Shown: positions 36,214 through 47,145 of the stretch, in pieces
Layout: the number at the start of each line of letters is the position of its first letter
How positions within the stretch are numbered: position 1 is the first letter of the stretch
Assembly (NCBI RefSeq): GCF_023078335.1
Contig: NZ_CP095550.1
Coordinates: forward strand, 3,640,001 to 3,704,000
DNA from: Metabacillus endolithicus
GTDB lineage: Bacteria; Bacillota; Bacilli; Bacillales; Bacillaceae
Reading direction: 5' to 3'
DNA: 64,000 bases
The notes under the pieces: model-generated
Told to the model about the DNA's origin: nothing
What the model saw: only the letters and a program-made list of their open reading frames with translations
Databases searched by the model: none
Made by a program: the position numbers and the translations under genes

Positions 36214-37752
36214 GTGAACAAAGTTAGTTCAGTTTTTTGGTACGCACTTGCGATTTGTGCGGTCCTGGTTGTTTGGGGAGCGGTGGCTCCAGAGCATTTA
36301 CAGACTTTGACGTCAAATCTAACGTCGTATATATCAGGAGCATTTGGTTGGTACTATTTATTACTTATCATGTTGCTGCTAGCATTCTGTGTTTATTTAA
36401 TGTTTTCCAGGTTTGGTAAAATCAAATTAGGTAAAGATGACGAGAAACCGGAATTTAGTACACTTAGCTGGTTCGCTATGTTATTTAGTGCAGGAATGGG
36501 AATGGGATTGGTTTTTTGGACAACCGCCGAACCAATTTCTCATGCATTTATAAGTCCGCCAAGATTTGAACCAGGTTCTGATGAGGCGATCAAACAATCG
36601 CTGCAATATTCCTTTTTTCATTGGGGAGTTCACGCCTGGGCAGTATATGGCGTTGTTGCTTTAGTTTTAGCTTATTTTAAGTTTCGTAAAGGATATCCTG
36701 GATTAATAAGTGCAACACTTGTACCTATATTCGGCGAAAAAAGAATGCGTGGTATGCTGGGAAAATTAATCGATACTCTTGCAATATTTGCTACAGTCGT
36801 AGGTGTCGCTTCCACTCTTGGTTTCGGTTCAGCGCAAATTAACGGTGGGTTAGCTTATCTATTTGATACGCCAAACAATTATGGGATGCAGTTATTAATT
36901 CTTGCCATTTCAACCGTACTGTTTATCTTCTCAGCATGGTCTGGAATTGGAAAAGGGATAAAATATTTGAGTAATATCAATATGGGTCTTGGATTTGCCC
37001 TTCTGTTGATCCTGTTTATAGTAGGACCAACATTATATATCTTGAATATGTTTACAACAACACTTGGTGGTTATATTACAAATTTCTTTGATATGAGTTT
37101 CCGCCTGTCTCCACTGAATGAAGATGGTCGAACATGGATTGATGGTTGGACAATTTTTTATTGGGCATGGTGGGTTTCTTGGGCACCATTCGTAGGAATC
37201 TTTATCGCGCGTGTTTCTAAGGGAAGAACTGTTAAGGAATTTTTATTAGGTGTTCTTATTGTCCCGGCACTCGTTTGCTTTATCTTTTTTGCTGTATTCG
37301 GTATATCTGCTTTGAATATCGAGCAAAACGGAATTGATGCTATTTCTCAATATTCTCTTGAAACGACAACATTTGGGGTTCTCCAGCATTACCCACTTGG
37401 AGATTTTATGGCATTCTTAACGATCATCGTTATAGCTATCTTTTTTATTACATCAGCCGACTCAGCAACATTCGTTTTAGGTATGTTAAGTACAGGGGGA
37501 TCCATAAATCCGGCAAATCCGGTTAAGGTTACTTGGGGTCTTGCAATGTCTGCGATGGCAGCGATTATTGTTTACTTTGGCGGCACACAGGGGCTGCAGA
37601 ATATGCTGATTATTGCTGCTCTTCCGTTTTCCGTCGTTATGATTTTGATGGGTGCTTCCTTTTATAAGGAAGCCCATCGGGAAATTGAAAAAAGAGTAAA
37701 AATAAAGGAAAAGAAGAAAAGAGAATCAACGAGTAGTCAAATAATAAGTTAA
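36214..37752 (+). CDS. BCCT-family betaine/choline/carnitine transporter (OpuD-like)
   Basis: A 512-residue protein with 12 predicted helices, close in size to Bacillus OpuD. The unwound helix motif SAGMGMGLVFWTTAEP is near residue 95. The substrate-binding Trp-rich helix WTIFYWAWWVSWAPFVGIF is near residue 318, followed by ARVSKGRTVKEF. These are diagnostic for sodium-coupled uptake of quaternary ammonium osmoprotectants. GTG start with RBS gaggtg. The lysine-rich C-terminal tail (KKRVKIKEKKKRE-like) could serve osmosensing as in BetP. Glycine betaine is the best guess. It is a single-gene unit bounded by terminators. Confidence 0.92.
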   Translation: MNKVSSVFWYALAICAVLVVWGAVAPEHLQTLTSNLTSYISGAFGWYYLLLIMLLLAFCVYLMFSRFGKIKLGKDDEKPEFSTLSWFAMLFSAGMGMGLVFWTTAEPISHAFISPPRFEPGSDEAIKQSLQYSFFHWGVHAWAVYGVVALVLAYFKFRKGYPGLISATLVPIFGEKRMRGMLGKLIDTLAIFATVVGVASTLGFGSAQINGGLAYLFDTPNNYGMQLLILAISTVLFIFSAWSGIGKGIKYLSNINMGLGFALLLILFIVGPTLYILNMFTTTLGGYITNFFDMSFRLSPLNEDGRTWIDGWTIFYWAWWVSWAPFVGIFIARVSKGRTVKEFLLGVLIVPALVCFIFFAVFGISALNIEQNGIDAISQYSLETTTFGVLQHYPLGDFMAFLTIIVIAIFFITSADSATFVLGMLSTGGSINPANPVKVTWGLAMSAMAAIIVYFGGTQGLQNMLIIAALPFSVVMILMGASFYKEAHREIEKRVKIKEKKKRESTSSQIIS

Positions 37753-37761
37753 TGTCATTTT

Positions 37762-37830
37762 AAAACCACCCTCTTAGTATGAACGGCACCCACAAAGCAT
37801 TCTTTTGGGCCGGTCACAGGGTGGTTTTTA
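37762..37830 (+). terminator. Terminator after the BCCT gene
   Basis: aaaaccaccct pairs with agggtggtttt across a structured inner region, followed by T-rich sequence. It lies just after the stop. Confidence 0.8.
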
Positions 37831-37865
37831 TCTTATAGCAAACAGAATTTTTTAGAATTAAATAA

Positions 37866-37898
37866 AAAAAGCGCTTTATATAAAGCGCTTTATTTTTT
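37866..37898 (-). terminator. Terminator after iolT
   Basis: Two copies of the palindrome aaagcgcttt separated by 3-5 nt form a stem, T-rich on both ends, between convergent genes. On the minus strand it follows the iolT stop within 4 bp. The palindromes resemble a cre core, but position and T-tails favour a terminator. Confidence 0.8.
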
Positions 37899-37901
37899 GA
37901 G

Positions 37902-39317
37902 CTATTTAGCTATATTACTCAATTCTTCATTTGTAGTGTTATTGTTTTCCTTTCCATAGTTACGGAAGTATTCTTCTAATTGCTCAAGTGATAATCCTTT
38001 TGTTTCTGGTAAGAATTTCATAACAAACGTCATGGCGAATATTCCTAATACTACGAATACGAAGAATGTTGTGGATAGCCCAACTGATGCTAAAAGTACA
38101 GGGAAAGCTAATCCAATTAAGAAATTTATAATCCATAGACAGAAAACTGTAACTCCCATTCCAAGTCCTCTTAATCGTGTTGGGAAGATTTCTGATAACA
38201 TTAGCCACGTTACCGGTGAAATAGCACCTTGTTGGAAAGCCAAGAACATTACTGTTAATGATAAAACAACATAAGGAAGAGCAGTCGTGCCTTCAAGTGT
38301 AAGTGAAAAAATTCCAATAAGTAGTAATGCTGTTGTTGTTCCTAATAATCCTGTTAATAGCATTGGACGGCGACCTACTTTTCCTAGTAGCCAAATTCCA
38401 ACAAAAGTAGCTAGGACGGAAATAACTCCATTTGCGATATTACCGATAAGTGCTGCTCCTGTGTCAAAGCCGGCATCCTTAAGGATTTGAGTACCATAAT
38501 ACATAATAGAGTTAACACCTGTAATTTGTTGCACAACAGCAATTCCAATACCGATAAATACGATACGACGGACCCAAGGAACAGTCATGTCTTTCATAGT
38601 AGCTTGTTTCTGATTAGCTTCTTTTTGGAAAATAGATTTAATATCATTTAGTTCATCTTTTGCTTGCTTTTCTGATCTAATTTTATTTAAAACATTTAGG
38701 GCATCGCTGTTTTTCTTTTTAGATACAAGCCAACGTGGGCTTTCTGGTAGCTTAAGCATTCCAAAGAATAAAAAGATAGCAGGGAGTGCTGCAATAACTA
38801 ACATATAACGCCATACATTCTCATGGTGACCCATTGTATTACCTAGAATTGCGTTGAATACAAACGCTAATAGCTGACCTGAAACGATCATAAGCTCGTT
38901 TTGGGTAACCATTCTACCTCTACTCTCAGCTGGAGACATTTCTGCTAGATAACTAGGAACCGTTACTGAAGCTCCACCAACTGCTAATCCCAATAGAAAG
39001 CGGAAGATAACCATTGTGGTTACGTTTGGTGCTAGTGTACATCCAATTGTAGCAAAAAAGAAGATAACTGCTAATAGGAGGATATTGTTACGACGGCCAC
39101 TGTAATCGGCTAATCTACCACCAAACACTGCCCCTAGAGCTGCACCAAATAACAGTGAGCTTGCAACTAGTCCTTCAGTAAATGAATTAAGACCTAGTGT
39201 TTCAGACATATATGGCAAGGCTCCGTTGATAACACCGGTATCGTAGCCAAACAAAAGGCCACCAAATGTTGAGACAAATATGATTTTGAATAGAAAAGAC
39301 TTTTGGGATTGATCCAT
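37902..39317 (-). CDS. iolT: myo-Inositol transporter, sugar porter family
   Basis: A 471-residue MFS sugar porter (Bacillus IolT has about 473). Family marks are GLLFGYDTGVINGALPYM in helix 1, GGRLADYSGRRNN in loop 2-3, PESPRWLVSKKK after helix 6, QQITGVNSIMYYG in helix 7 and FLPETKGLSLEQLEE at the end. It imports inositol by proton symport. The gene is divergent from iolR across a 371-bp region with a cre site, next to the iol operon, which settles the substrate better than the sequence alone. RBS ggagag before the ATG. Confidence 0.9.
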   Translation of the reverse strand: MDQSQKSFLFKIIFVSTFGGLLFGYDTGVINGALPYMSETLGLNSFTEGLVASSLLFGAALGAVFGGRLADYSGRRNNILLLAVIFFFATIGCTLAPNVTTMVIFRFLLGLAVGGASVTVPSYLAEMSPAESRGRMVTQNELMIVSGQLLAFVFNAILGNTMGHHENVWRYMLVIAALPAIFLFFGMLKLPESPRWLVSKKKNSDALNVLNKIRSEKQAKDELNDIKSIFQKEANQKQATMKDMTVPWVRRIVFIGIGIAVVQQITGVNSIMYYGTQILKDAGFDTGAALIGNIANGVISVLATFVGIWLLGKVGRRPMLLTGLLGTTTALLLIGIFSLTLEGTTALPYVVLSLTVMFLAFQQGAISPVTWLMLSEIFPTRLRGLGMGVTVFCLWIINFLIGLAFPVLLASVGLSTTFFVFVVLGIFAMTFVMKFLPETKGLSLEQLEEYFRNYGKENNNTTNEELSNIAK

Positions 39318-39394
39318 ATTAATTCTCTCCTTTAAAAGGTATTGGTTAGTTTTTGATTAACTTTTGGTAAATTGTTGTTAAAATGATCATAATA

Positions 39395-39409
39395 TTAAAA
39401 GCGCTTTCA
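39395..39409 (-). promoter_or_regulatory. cre site upstream of iolT
   Basis: ttaaaagcgctttca matches WTGNAARCGNWWWCA with one mismatch (A for G), 78 bp before the iolT start. CcpA repression of inositol uptake by glucose is established in Bacillus; binding here is inferred. Confidence 0.65.
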
Positions 39410-39688
39410 GTCAACGGAATTTTTAGAAAAATTTTCATAGATAGATATAAAACCTAGTTATAATAAGAGTTCTTCAAATATAAAGTTATCAACTTTTAAT
39501 GATCAGAGTCATTAAATTGTAATTTTAATAGGGCGATTTGAGCAACTAATTAAAATATTTTGAATAAGTTATGGTTAAGTGTTGTGTATAAAGGGAAAAA
39601 GATTTATATTAAGAATAGGAAGGATAATAAGCTTTATCTTTTCTATCTAGATATTTACATCAAGACAACATGATATAAGAGGGATTTT
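39410..39688. other. iolT-iolR intergenic region
   Basis: AT-rich DNA with no supported gene. It should hold the divergent promoters and any IolR sites. I could not recognise the IolR repeat with confidence. Confidence 0.5.
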
Positions 39689-40453
39689 ATGATAAAGACA
39701 GAAAGAATTGAACAAATTGAGGATTATATCTTTCAGCATCAAACGGTTTCTTTGGATGAACTAGTAGAAGTTTTTGATGTTTCTAAGAACACAATAAGAC
39801 GTGATGTTCAGCAATTAGTGGAACGAGGAAAGATTAAAAAGGTATATGGTGGGGTAGCGGTTAATCATGCCACATTAAAATCGTTTGACGAAAGACAAAC
39901 GAAAAATCAGCTAGAGAAAAGGTATGTTGCGAAAGCAGCAGCAGATTTTGTACTAGATGGGGATATTATTTATATTGATTCTGGTACAACAACACTTGAG
40001 ATGGTTGAATTTTTAAAAGATAAACAGGTAACCATCATAACGAATAATTTAGATTTTATTTTTAAGTCATTTCCTTATGAAAACCTAAATGTAATATCAA
40101 CAGGTGGTGTGTTTGATCGCAAAACAAAATCATTTGTTAGCTTAAAAAATATGGATCTGTTAAAATCCTACAACATTAATAAAGCATTTATGGCTTCAAC
40201 TGGAATTACGATTGAAAATGGAGTGACCCATTCGTCTCCACATGAAAGTGAAATAAAACAAGCAGTCGTACAAAAAAGCACCGAAATTTATTTGCTTATT
40301 GATCATAATAAGTTTGGTCGTTATGCTTTGATGACTTACTGTGATCTTGAAAATGTGGATTATATTATTACAGATAAAAGGCCAGGGGAAGAGTATCAGC
40401 AATTTACAAAAAAACATGGTATTCAACTTGTCATATCTGAACAAAAAAGTTAA
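39689..40453 (+). CDS. iolR: DeoR-family repressor of inositol catabolism
   Basis: A 254-residue DeoR-type regulator, the size of Bacillus IolR. The N-terminal helix-turn-helix is [20 protein letters not shown]. The C-terminal sugar-phosphate sensing domain has [16 protein letters not shown] and [15 protein letters not shown]. In Bacillus IolR binds upstream of iolA and of itself and is released by 2-deoxy-5-keto-gluconate 6-phosphate. Position between iolT and the iol operon supports the assignment. The start ATG has RBS gagggat. It is 20 bp from the tautomerase gene, with which it is probably cotranscribed. Confidence 0.88.
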   Translation: MIKTERIEQIEDYIFQHQTVSLDELVEVFDVSKNTIRRDVQQLVERGKIKKVYGGVAVNHATLKSFDERQTKNQLEKRYVAKAAADFVLDGDIIYIDSGTTTLEMVEFLKDKQVTIITNNLDFIFKSFPYENLNVISTGGVFDRKTKSFVSLKNMDLLKSYNINKAFMASTGITIENGVTHSSPHESEIKQAVVQKSTEIYLLIDHNKFGRYALMTYCDLENVDYIITDKRPGEEYQQFTKKHGIQLVISEQKS

Positions 40454-40473
40454 TTATTGAGGAGGGTACAAAT

Positions 40474-40861
40474 ATGCCATTATTACGATTTGATTTAGTT
40501 GAAGGAAGGGACGAACAACAGTTAAAAAAATTATTAGATACTGCTCATCAGGCAATGGTAGATGCATTTCAAGTGCCGCAACGAGATCGGTATCAGATTG
40601 TTCATCAGCATTCTCCAAGTGAATTGATCATTGAGGATACTGGACTAGGCTTTACTAGAACAAAAAACTTAGTCATCATTAGTATTGTAAGTAAAAAACG
40701 AACAACCTCTCAAAAAGCAACGCTTTATTCACTCCTTGCTGAGAGACTTAATACAGAATGCGGTGTATCACCAGAAGATCTAATGATTTCCATTACTGAA
40801 AATGGTGAAGCTGACTGGAGTTTTGTAGGAGAAGCCTCAGTTTCTAACAGGAAAGCTATAA
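40474..40861 (+). pseudogene. Tautomerase-family protein (YrdN-like), C-terminal frameshift
   Basis: A tautomerase of the 4-oxalocrotonate tautomerase superfamily. Pro2, which becomes the N-terminal catalytic Pro, is in [13 protein letters not shown]. In the frame as given the protein runs to 40914 with an odd tail ([11 protein letters not shown]...). One base fewer in gcctcag (40834-40840) yields the family's normal ending GEA-QFLTGKL and a stop at 40859-40861, giving about 129 residues. So a one-base insertion is likely, by sequencing error or mutation. The link to iol genes suggests an isomerisation of an inositol-derived keto acid, but the reaction is unknown. RBS gaggag. Confidence 0.78.
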
Positions 40862-40933
40862 ATTTTAAAAAAGATGTAAGGGTGGTGCATTTGTTACCAT
40901 TCTTACACTGTTAAAAAGTTATAGTAAAGATAT

Positions 40934-40962
40934 TTGAATAAAATGAAAAAATTAAATATAAT
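40934..40962 (+). promoter_or_regulatory. Predicted sigma-A promoter of the iol operon
   Basis: TTGAAT, a 17-nt spacer and TATAAT at 40957-40962. The start point would be near 40969, inside the cre-like site 40966-40980. This leaves a leader of about 300 nt before iolB carrying two LacI-type operators. Confidence 0.65.
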
Positions 40963-40965
40963 ACC

Positions 40966-40980
40966 TTGAAAGCGCTTAAT
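40966..40980 (+). promoter_or_regulatory. cre-like site at the iol promoter
   Basis: ttgaaagcgcttaat matches the cre core TTGAAAGCGCTTA, with two mismatches at the right end. It overlaps the predicted transcription start, a repressing position. Confidence 0.5.
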
Positions 40981-41030
40981 GTAAATGTTAATATCAAATT
41001 ATATTAATTGATTCTTTCCTACAAAGACAA

Positions 41031-41044
41031 TGAAATCGATTACA
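41031..41044. promoter_or_regulatory. LacI-type operator in the iol leader (1)
   Basis: TGAAATCGATTACA, a near-palindrome with an ATCGAT centre. Member of a recurring set (41209, 50268, 51404, 51625, 53265). Likely bound by the LacI paralogs at 49164 and 50372; it also satisfies the looser cre pattern, so CcpA is an alternative. Confidence 0.6.
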
Positions 41045-41208
41045 GTTAAAAACTAGTATTTTTATTAGTTAATACCATGGATATTCCTTAATAAGGGGAA
41101 AAAACAAAAAGTGTAAAAGGTATTAGCTGAAAGCACTCCTTCTAGGAAGGATAGATAAAACGAAGTAAGTTAATGAAATATAATTAACACATATTTCTTA
41201 CGCAACAA

Positions 41209-41222
41209 TGAAATCGATTGCA
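41209..41222. promoter_or_regulatory. LacI-type operator in the iol leader (2)
   Basis: TGAAATCGATTGCA, 53 bp upstream of the iolB start and 178 bp from the first copy, a spacing that would allow DNA looping. Same core as the other sites. Confidence 0.6.
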
Positions 41223-41274
41223 ATAATCACAAATTATAATTTAGAATTCAAAGTTTAGGTTTAGGAGGATATTC

Positions 41275-42090
41275 ATGAGTAAATTACTACGTAAGCCAGA
41301 GCAAAAGGAAATCACTGCTGGCGTTACACTTGTGCACGATGTTACATCAAACAATTCGACTTTAGAATATGTTGGATTTAAAATGATTGATCTTGTTTCA
41401 GGAGCTAAATATACAGAACAGTTAGGGAAACAGGAATGCTGTATTGTAGCTGTAACTGGGAAGATTAATGTATCAGATTACAATGTATCATTCAACAGCA
41501 TCGGAACGAGAGAATCAGTTTTTGAAAAAAAGCCAACTGACAGTGTATATGTTTCGAATGATCAATCTTTCGAAATTGAAGCGGTAGGTCAAGCACGTGT
41601 AGCTTTATGTTATTCACCTTCAAATAAACAATTACCAACGAAACTTATAAGTGCTGCTGATAATAGCGTAGAGCATAGAGGTACAGGAAACAATCAGCGA
41701 ATGGTTCAAAATATTTTACCTGATTCTGATCCCTCAGCTAATAGTTTGTTAGTTGTAGAGGTTTATACAGAAAGCGGAAACTGGTCTAGCTATCCTCCTC
41801 ATAAGCATGATCAAGATCATTTACCAGAAGAGTCGTTTTTAGAAGAAACATATTATCACGAAATGAATCCTAAGCAAGGCTTCGTTTTCCAGCGAGTTTA
41901 CACAGATGACCGCTCTTTAGATGAAACAATGACAGTTGAAAATAGCGATATGGTTATTGTACCTGTCGGATATCATCCAGTTGGAGTGCCAGAGGGATAC
42001 ACATCTTATTACTTAAATGTAATGGCAGGGCCATCACGAGTTTGGAAGTTTCATAATGACCCTGACCACGAATGGATTTTAAAACGATAA
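41275..42090 (+). CDS. iolB: 5-Deoxy-glucuronate isomerase
   Basis: A 271-residue cupin-type isomerase, the size of Bacillus IolB. It converts 5-deoxy-glucuronate to 2-deoxy-5-keto-gluconate in inositol catabolism. Family marks are the SYPPHKHDQDHLPEES metal-site region near residue 175, EETYYHEMNPKQGFVFQRVY near residue 200 and VPVGYHPVGVPEGYTSYYLN near residue 225. First gene of iolB-C-D-E; RBS aggagg. In B. subtilis iolA precedes iolB in the same operon, whereas here iolA is 10 kb away. Confidence 0.95.
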   Translation: MSKLLRKPEQKEITAGVTLVHDVTSNNSTLEYVGFKMIDLVSGAKYTEQLGKQECCIVAVTGKINVSDYNVSFNSIGTRESVFEKKPTDSVYVSNDQSFEIEAVGQARVALCYSPSNKQLPTKLISAADNSVEHRGTGNNQRMVQNILPDSDPSANSLLVVEVYTESGNWSSYPPHKHDQDHLPEESFLEETYYHEMNPKQGFVFQRVYTDDRSLDETMTVENSDMVIVPVGYHPVGVPEGYTSYYLNVMAGPSRVWKFHNDPDHEWILKR

Positions 42091-42108
42091 AAAGGAGACG
42101 TGATAACG

Positions 42109-43101
42109 ATGAAATTGAATTTTAATCATGATAGAGAGTTTGATATTATCGCAATTGGTCGTGCATGTATTGATTTAAACGCTGTTGAATATAACCGTCC
42201 AATGGAAGAAACGATGACATTTTCAAAATATGTAGGAGGATCGCCTGCAAATATTGCAATTGGAAGCTCTAAGTTAGGACTGAAAGCAGGATTTATTGGG
42301 AAGCTAGCAGATGATCAGCATGGCCGATTTATTGAAAAATATATGAGAGAAATAGGCATTGATACAACAAATTTCGTTGTAGACAATGAGGGACATAAAA
42401 CCGGATTAGCGTTTACAGAGATTAAAAGTCCAGAAGAATGTAGTATTCTTATGTATCGTCAAGATGTTGCGGACCTTTATCTAGATCCATCCGAAGTAAA
42501 TGAAGAGTATATTAAGCGCTCAAAAATATTGCTTGTATCAGGTACTGCGCTTTCAAAAAGTCCATCCCGTGAAGCAATGCTTAAAGCAGTTAGTTTAGCT
42601 AAAGAGCATGATGTGAAAGTTATTTTTGAATTAGATTACAGACCATATTCTTGGCAAAATCCTGAAGAAACAGCTGTTTATTACTCTTTAGTTGCTGAGC
42701 AGTCAGATGTAGTAATCGGAACTCGTGATGAATACGACGCCCTTGAAAATCGTACCTCTGAGGGGAAAAATGAAGATACTGTTAACTATTTATTTAAACA
42801 TTCTCCAGAGCTCATTGTTATAAAGCATGGTGTAGAAGGTTCATATGCTTATACAAAATCTGGTGAAATATTTAGAGGCAAAGCATACAAAACGAAGGTT
42901 CTTAAAACATTTGGAGCAGGTGATTCCTATGCTTCAGCATTCTTATATGCTTTGATTTCAGGAAAAGATATTGAAACAGCTTTAAAATATGGAAGTGCAT
43001 CAGCCTCAATAGTTGTAAGTAAACATAGTTCATCAGAAGCTATGCCAACAGTAGAAGAAATTGAAGCATTAATTGAAAAGAACGAAACGATATCTGTTTA
43101 A
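42109..43101 (+). CDS. iolC: 5-Dehydro-2-deoxygluconokinase
   Basis: A 330-residue PfkB-type sugar kinase that phosphorylates 2-deoxy-5-keto-gluconate at O6, making the inducer of IolR. PfkB signatures are FSKYVGGSPANIAIGSS near residue 45 and FGAGDSYASAFLYALISG near residue 270, with the catalytic Asp in GAGD. ATG at 42109 is preferred; the GTG at 42100 lies too close to the aaggag RBS. It is 18 bp after iolB and 15 bp before iolD in one transcript. Confidence 0.94.
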   Translation: MKLNFNHDREFDIIAIGRACIDLNAVEYNRPMEETMTFSKYVGGSPANIAIGSSKLGLKAGFIGKLADDQHGRFIEKYMREIGIDTTNFVVDNEGHKTGLAFTEIKSPEECSILMYRQDVADLYLDPSEVNEEYIKRSKILLVSGTALSKSPSREAMLKAVSLAKEHDVKVIFELDYRPYSWQNPEETAVYYSLVAEQSDVVIGTRDEYDALENRTSEGKNEDTVNYLFKHSPELIVIKHGVEGSYAYTKSGEIFRGKAYKTKVLKTFGAGDSYASAFLYALISGKDIETALKYGSASASIVVSKHSSSEAMPTVEEIEALIEKNETISV

Positions 43102-43116
43102 TAGAGGTGATAATAG

Positions 43117-45032
43117 ATGGAAACAATACGATTAACTACAGCGCAGGCTTTGATTAAATTTATCCAACAGCAATATGTATCAATTGATGGTGAGGAACAT
43201 CCTTTTGTAGAAGGGATTTTTAACATCTTTGGTCACGGAAATGTGTTAGGTTTTGGGGAGGCACTTGAACAAAATCCAGGAAATTTAAAAATAATTCAAG
43301 GTAAAAACGAGCAGGGAATGGCACATGCAGCCATTGCTTATAGCAAGCAAATGCTAAGAAAGAAAATTTATGCGATTACAACTTCAAGTGGCCCAGGATC
43401 GGCTAACCTAGCGACGGCTGCTGGTACAGCACTTGCGAATAATATTCCTATACTATTACTGCCAGCAGACACATATGCAACACGTCAGCCAGACCCGGTT
43501 TTACAACAAGTAGAACAAGAACATAGCATTGCCATTACAACTAACGATGCCCTTCAACCTTTATCTAGATATTGGGATCGCATTACTCGTCCTGAGCAGT
43601 TAATGTCTAGCTTGATTCGTGCGTTCGAAGTGATGACAGACCCTGCAAAATCTGGTCCTGCTACAGTCTGCATTTCACAAGATATTGAAGGTGAGGCGTT
43701 TGATTATGATGTGAAATTCTTTGAAAAAAGAGTTCATTATATTGATCGTAGATTACCTAACCAACGCGAATTAGATGGTGCAACTGATCTTATTAAAACA
43801 AGTAAAAAGCCAGTAATTGTTGTTGGTGGCGGAGCGAAATACTCAGAAGCAAGGGAAGTACTTATCGAAATTTCTGAAAGATATGATATTCCATTAGTAG
43901 AAACACAAGCTGGTAAATCAGCTGTTGAATCTTCGTTTAAAAACAATCTAGGCGGTCTTGGAATTACAGGAACGTTAGCTGCAAATAAAGCAGCGCAGCA
44001 AGCTGATCTTATCATTGGAATAGGTACTAGATTCACAGATTTTGCTACATCTTCTAAAACAATCTTTAACTTTGAAACAACTAAATTTTTAAACATAAAT
44101 GTGAGTCGTATGCAAGCATACAAATTAGATGCTTTTCCAATTGTAGCGGATGCTAAATCAACACTAGAAGCATTGATTCCAATGCTAGAAGGATACAAGA
44201 GTGAATTTGGAAATAGCATTACAGAGTTAAAAGAAGAGTGGCTAGTGGAGCGAGATCGATTAAGTAAAATCACATTTAATAGAGAAAACTTCAATCCTGA
44301 GATAAAAAACCATTTCTCCCAAGAAGTACTTAATGAATATGCAGATGCATTAAATACAGAGCTACCACAAACAACGGCATTACTAGCAATTAATGAAACA
44401 ATTGATCCAGATAGCGTAATTATATGTGCTGCAGGTTCCCTACCAGGTGACCTACAACGCCTATGGCATGCTGAAGTACCAAACACATATCACTTAGAAT
44501 ACGGTTATTCTTGTATGGGGTATGAAGTTTCTGGTACATTAGAAATTTGAAATTAGCTGAACCAGACAAGGAAGTTTATACAATCGTTGGAGACGGCAGC
44601 TTCCTTATGTTGCATTCAGAGTTTATCACATCTCTTCAATACAATAAAAAGATAAATGTTTTATTGTTTGATAATTCAGGTTATGGTTGTATTAATAATC
44701 TGCAAATGGACTTTGGAAATGGAAGTTATTTCTGTGAATTTAGAACAGATGATAACCAAATTTTAAACATTGATTACGCAAAGGTAGCAGAAGGTTATGG
44801 TGCAAAAGCTTACCGTGCAAATACTGTCGAAGAATTAAAAGCAGCTTTAGAGGATGCTAAAAAGCAAGATAGGTCCACTTTAATTGAAATGAAAGTATTA
44901 CCAAAAACAATGACAGATGGCTATGATGGTAGCTGGTGGAATTTAGGTGTCCCAGAAGTTTCGAATCAAGAAGGTGTCCAAAAATCATACGAATTTAAGA
45001 AACAAAAACTTCAAAATGCAAAGCAATATTAA
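43117..45032 (+). pseudogene. iolD: 3D-(3,5/4)-trihydroxycyclohexane-1,2-dione hydrolase, one frameshift
   Basis: Two frames give a ThDP-dependent hydrolase of about 638 residues, as in Bacillus IolD. The N-terminal part has KNEQGMAHAAIAYSKQ (catalytic Glu region) and SSGPGSANLATAAGTALANN. The C-terminal part has [13 protein letters not shown] and [11 protein letters not shown], the GDG-NN cofactor motif. The break at about 44540 (GYEVSGTL then [10 protein letters not shown]) is repaired by one extra G, giving GTLGNLKLAE. Since iolB, C, E, G, I and J are intact, a sequencing error is by far the simplest reading. It opens the ring of diketo-inositol. RBS gaggtg. Confidence 0.92.
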
Positions 45033-45049
45033 TAGAGGGTGAGTAAAAC

Positions 45050-45964
45050 ATGAGAAAACAAGATATTCTGTGGGGAATTGCTCCTATTGGTTGGCGAAAC
45101 GATGATATACCCGAAATTGGAAAGGATAATACATTATCACACCTATTAAGTGATATCGTTGTTGCAGGGTTTCAAGGAACTGAGGTTGGAGGTTTTTTTC
45201 CTGAACCAAAAGTATTGAATAAAGAGCTGAATCTACGAAACTTAAAAATTGCTGGCAAGTGGTTTAGTAGTTTTATTATCCGAGATGGTATTGAAGAGGT
45301 TTCTAAAGAATTTCATAAGCATTGTGCATATCTTCAAGAAGTGAATGCCAGTGTGGCTGTTGTTTCAGAGCAAACTTACAGTGTTCAGGGAACAAAGAAA
45401 AATGTTTTCGCTGAAAAACCGTATTTTACTGATGATGAATGGACTCTATTATGTAATGGGTTAAATAAACTTGGAGTAATAGCAGAACAGTATAATCTAA
45501 AACTGGTTTTCCATCATCATATGGGTACTGGTGTGCAAACATTACAGGAGATTGAGCGACTAATGGATCATACTGACCCGGCACATGTTCATTTGCTATA
45601 TGATACAGGGCATATTTTCGTTTCAGATGGAGACTATATGACACTTCTAAAAAAGCATATTGATCGTATTAAGCATGTTCACTTTAAAGATTCGCGACCA
45701 GAGGTGTTAAATCAATGTAGAGAAAAAGGTAAATCATTTTTACAATCATTTTTAAATGGGATGTTTACTGTTCCTGGAGATGGTTGCATTGATTTCACAG
45801 AGGTCTATCAATTTTTGTTAGACCACAATTATAAAGGTTGGATCGTCATTGAAGCAGAACAAGATCCGGCAATTGCTCATCCATTAGAATATGCTTTACT
45901 TACTAGAAAGTATATAGATGAAAAGCTTCTGAAATTGAAGAAAGAAACGTTTAGTATTAGTTAA
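45050..45964 (+). CDS. iolE: Inosose dehydratase
   Basis: A 304-residue xylose-isomerase-like TIM barrel that dehydrates 2-keto-myo-inositol (scyllo-inosose). Family marks are [13 protein letters not shown] at the N terminus and [12 protein letters not shown] near residue 40. The metal-site [14 protein letters not shown] is near residue 155, with [11 protein letters not shown] near residue 208. Length matches Bacillus IolE (297-300). Last gene of the iolB-C-D-E block; a hairpin and cre-like element separate it from iolG. Confidence 0.95.
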   Translation: MRKQDILWGIAPIGWRNDDIPEIGKDNTLSHLLSDIVVAGFQGTEVGGFFPEPKVLNKELNLRNLKIAGKWFSSFIIRDGIEEVSKEFHKHCAYLQEVNASVAVVSEQTYSVQGTKKNVFAEKPYFTDDEWTLLCNGLNKLGVIAEQYNLKLVFHHHMGTGVQTLQEIERLMDHTDPAHVHLLYDTGHIFVSDGDYMTLLKKHIDRIKHVHFKDSRPEVLNQCREKGKSFLQSFLNGMFTVPGDGCIDFTEVYQFLLDHNYKGWIVIEAEQDPAIAHPLEYALLTRKYIDEKLLKLKKETFSIS

Positions 45965-45987
45965 TTATGAAAATATTTTTCTCATGT

Positions 45988-46007
45988 GTAGAGGCTAGTT
46001 CCTCTAC
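45988..46007 (+). other. Hairpin between iolE and iolG
   Basis: gtagagg / cctctac with a 6-nt loop, not followed by a strong T-run. It may attenuate transcription or stabilise the upstream message. Confidence 0.5.
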
Positions 46008-46028
46008 CTCCTTGTTAAAAGAGAGAGA

Positions 46029-46043
46029 ATGAAAGCGTTTATC
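46029..46043 (+). promoter_or_regulatory. cre-like site upstream of iolG
   Basis: atgaaagcgtttatc matches the cre consensus except the last two bases, 37 bp before iolG. It suggests that iolG-I-J can be separately controlled by CcpA or a LacI protein. Confidence 0.45.
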
Positions 46044-46059
46044 TAGACTAATATAATGA

Positions 46060-47118
<1,059 letters not shown>

Positions 47119-47145
47119 AATTTACCTATAAGGGAGAGGTTAAAT

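Noticed and set aside
37866..37898. Double AAAGCGCTTT palindrome as a pair of cre sites
   Set aside because: It lies between convergent gene ends, forms one stem and is flanked by A and T runs, so a terminator is the better reading.
41137..41151. Palindrome tccttctaggaagga in the iol leader
   Set aside because: Short, single copy, no match to a known operator; left unassigned.
43737..44486. A 249-codon antisense frame inside iolD
   Set aside because: Opposite strand of a well conserved enzyme; serine-rich shadow text with no RBS.
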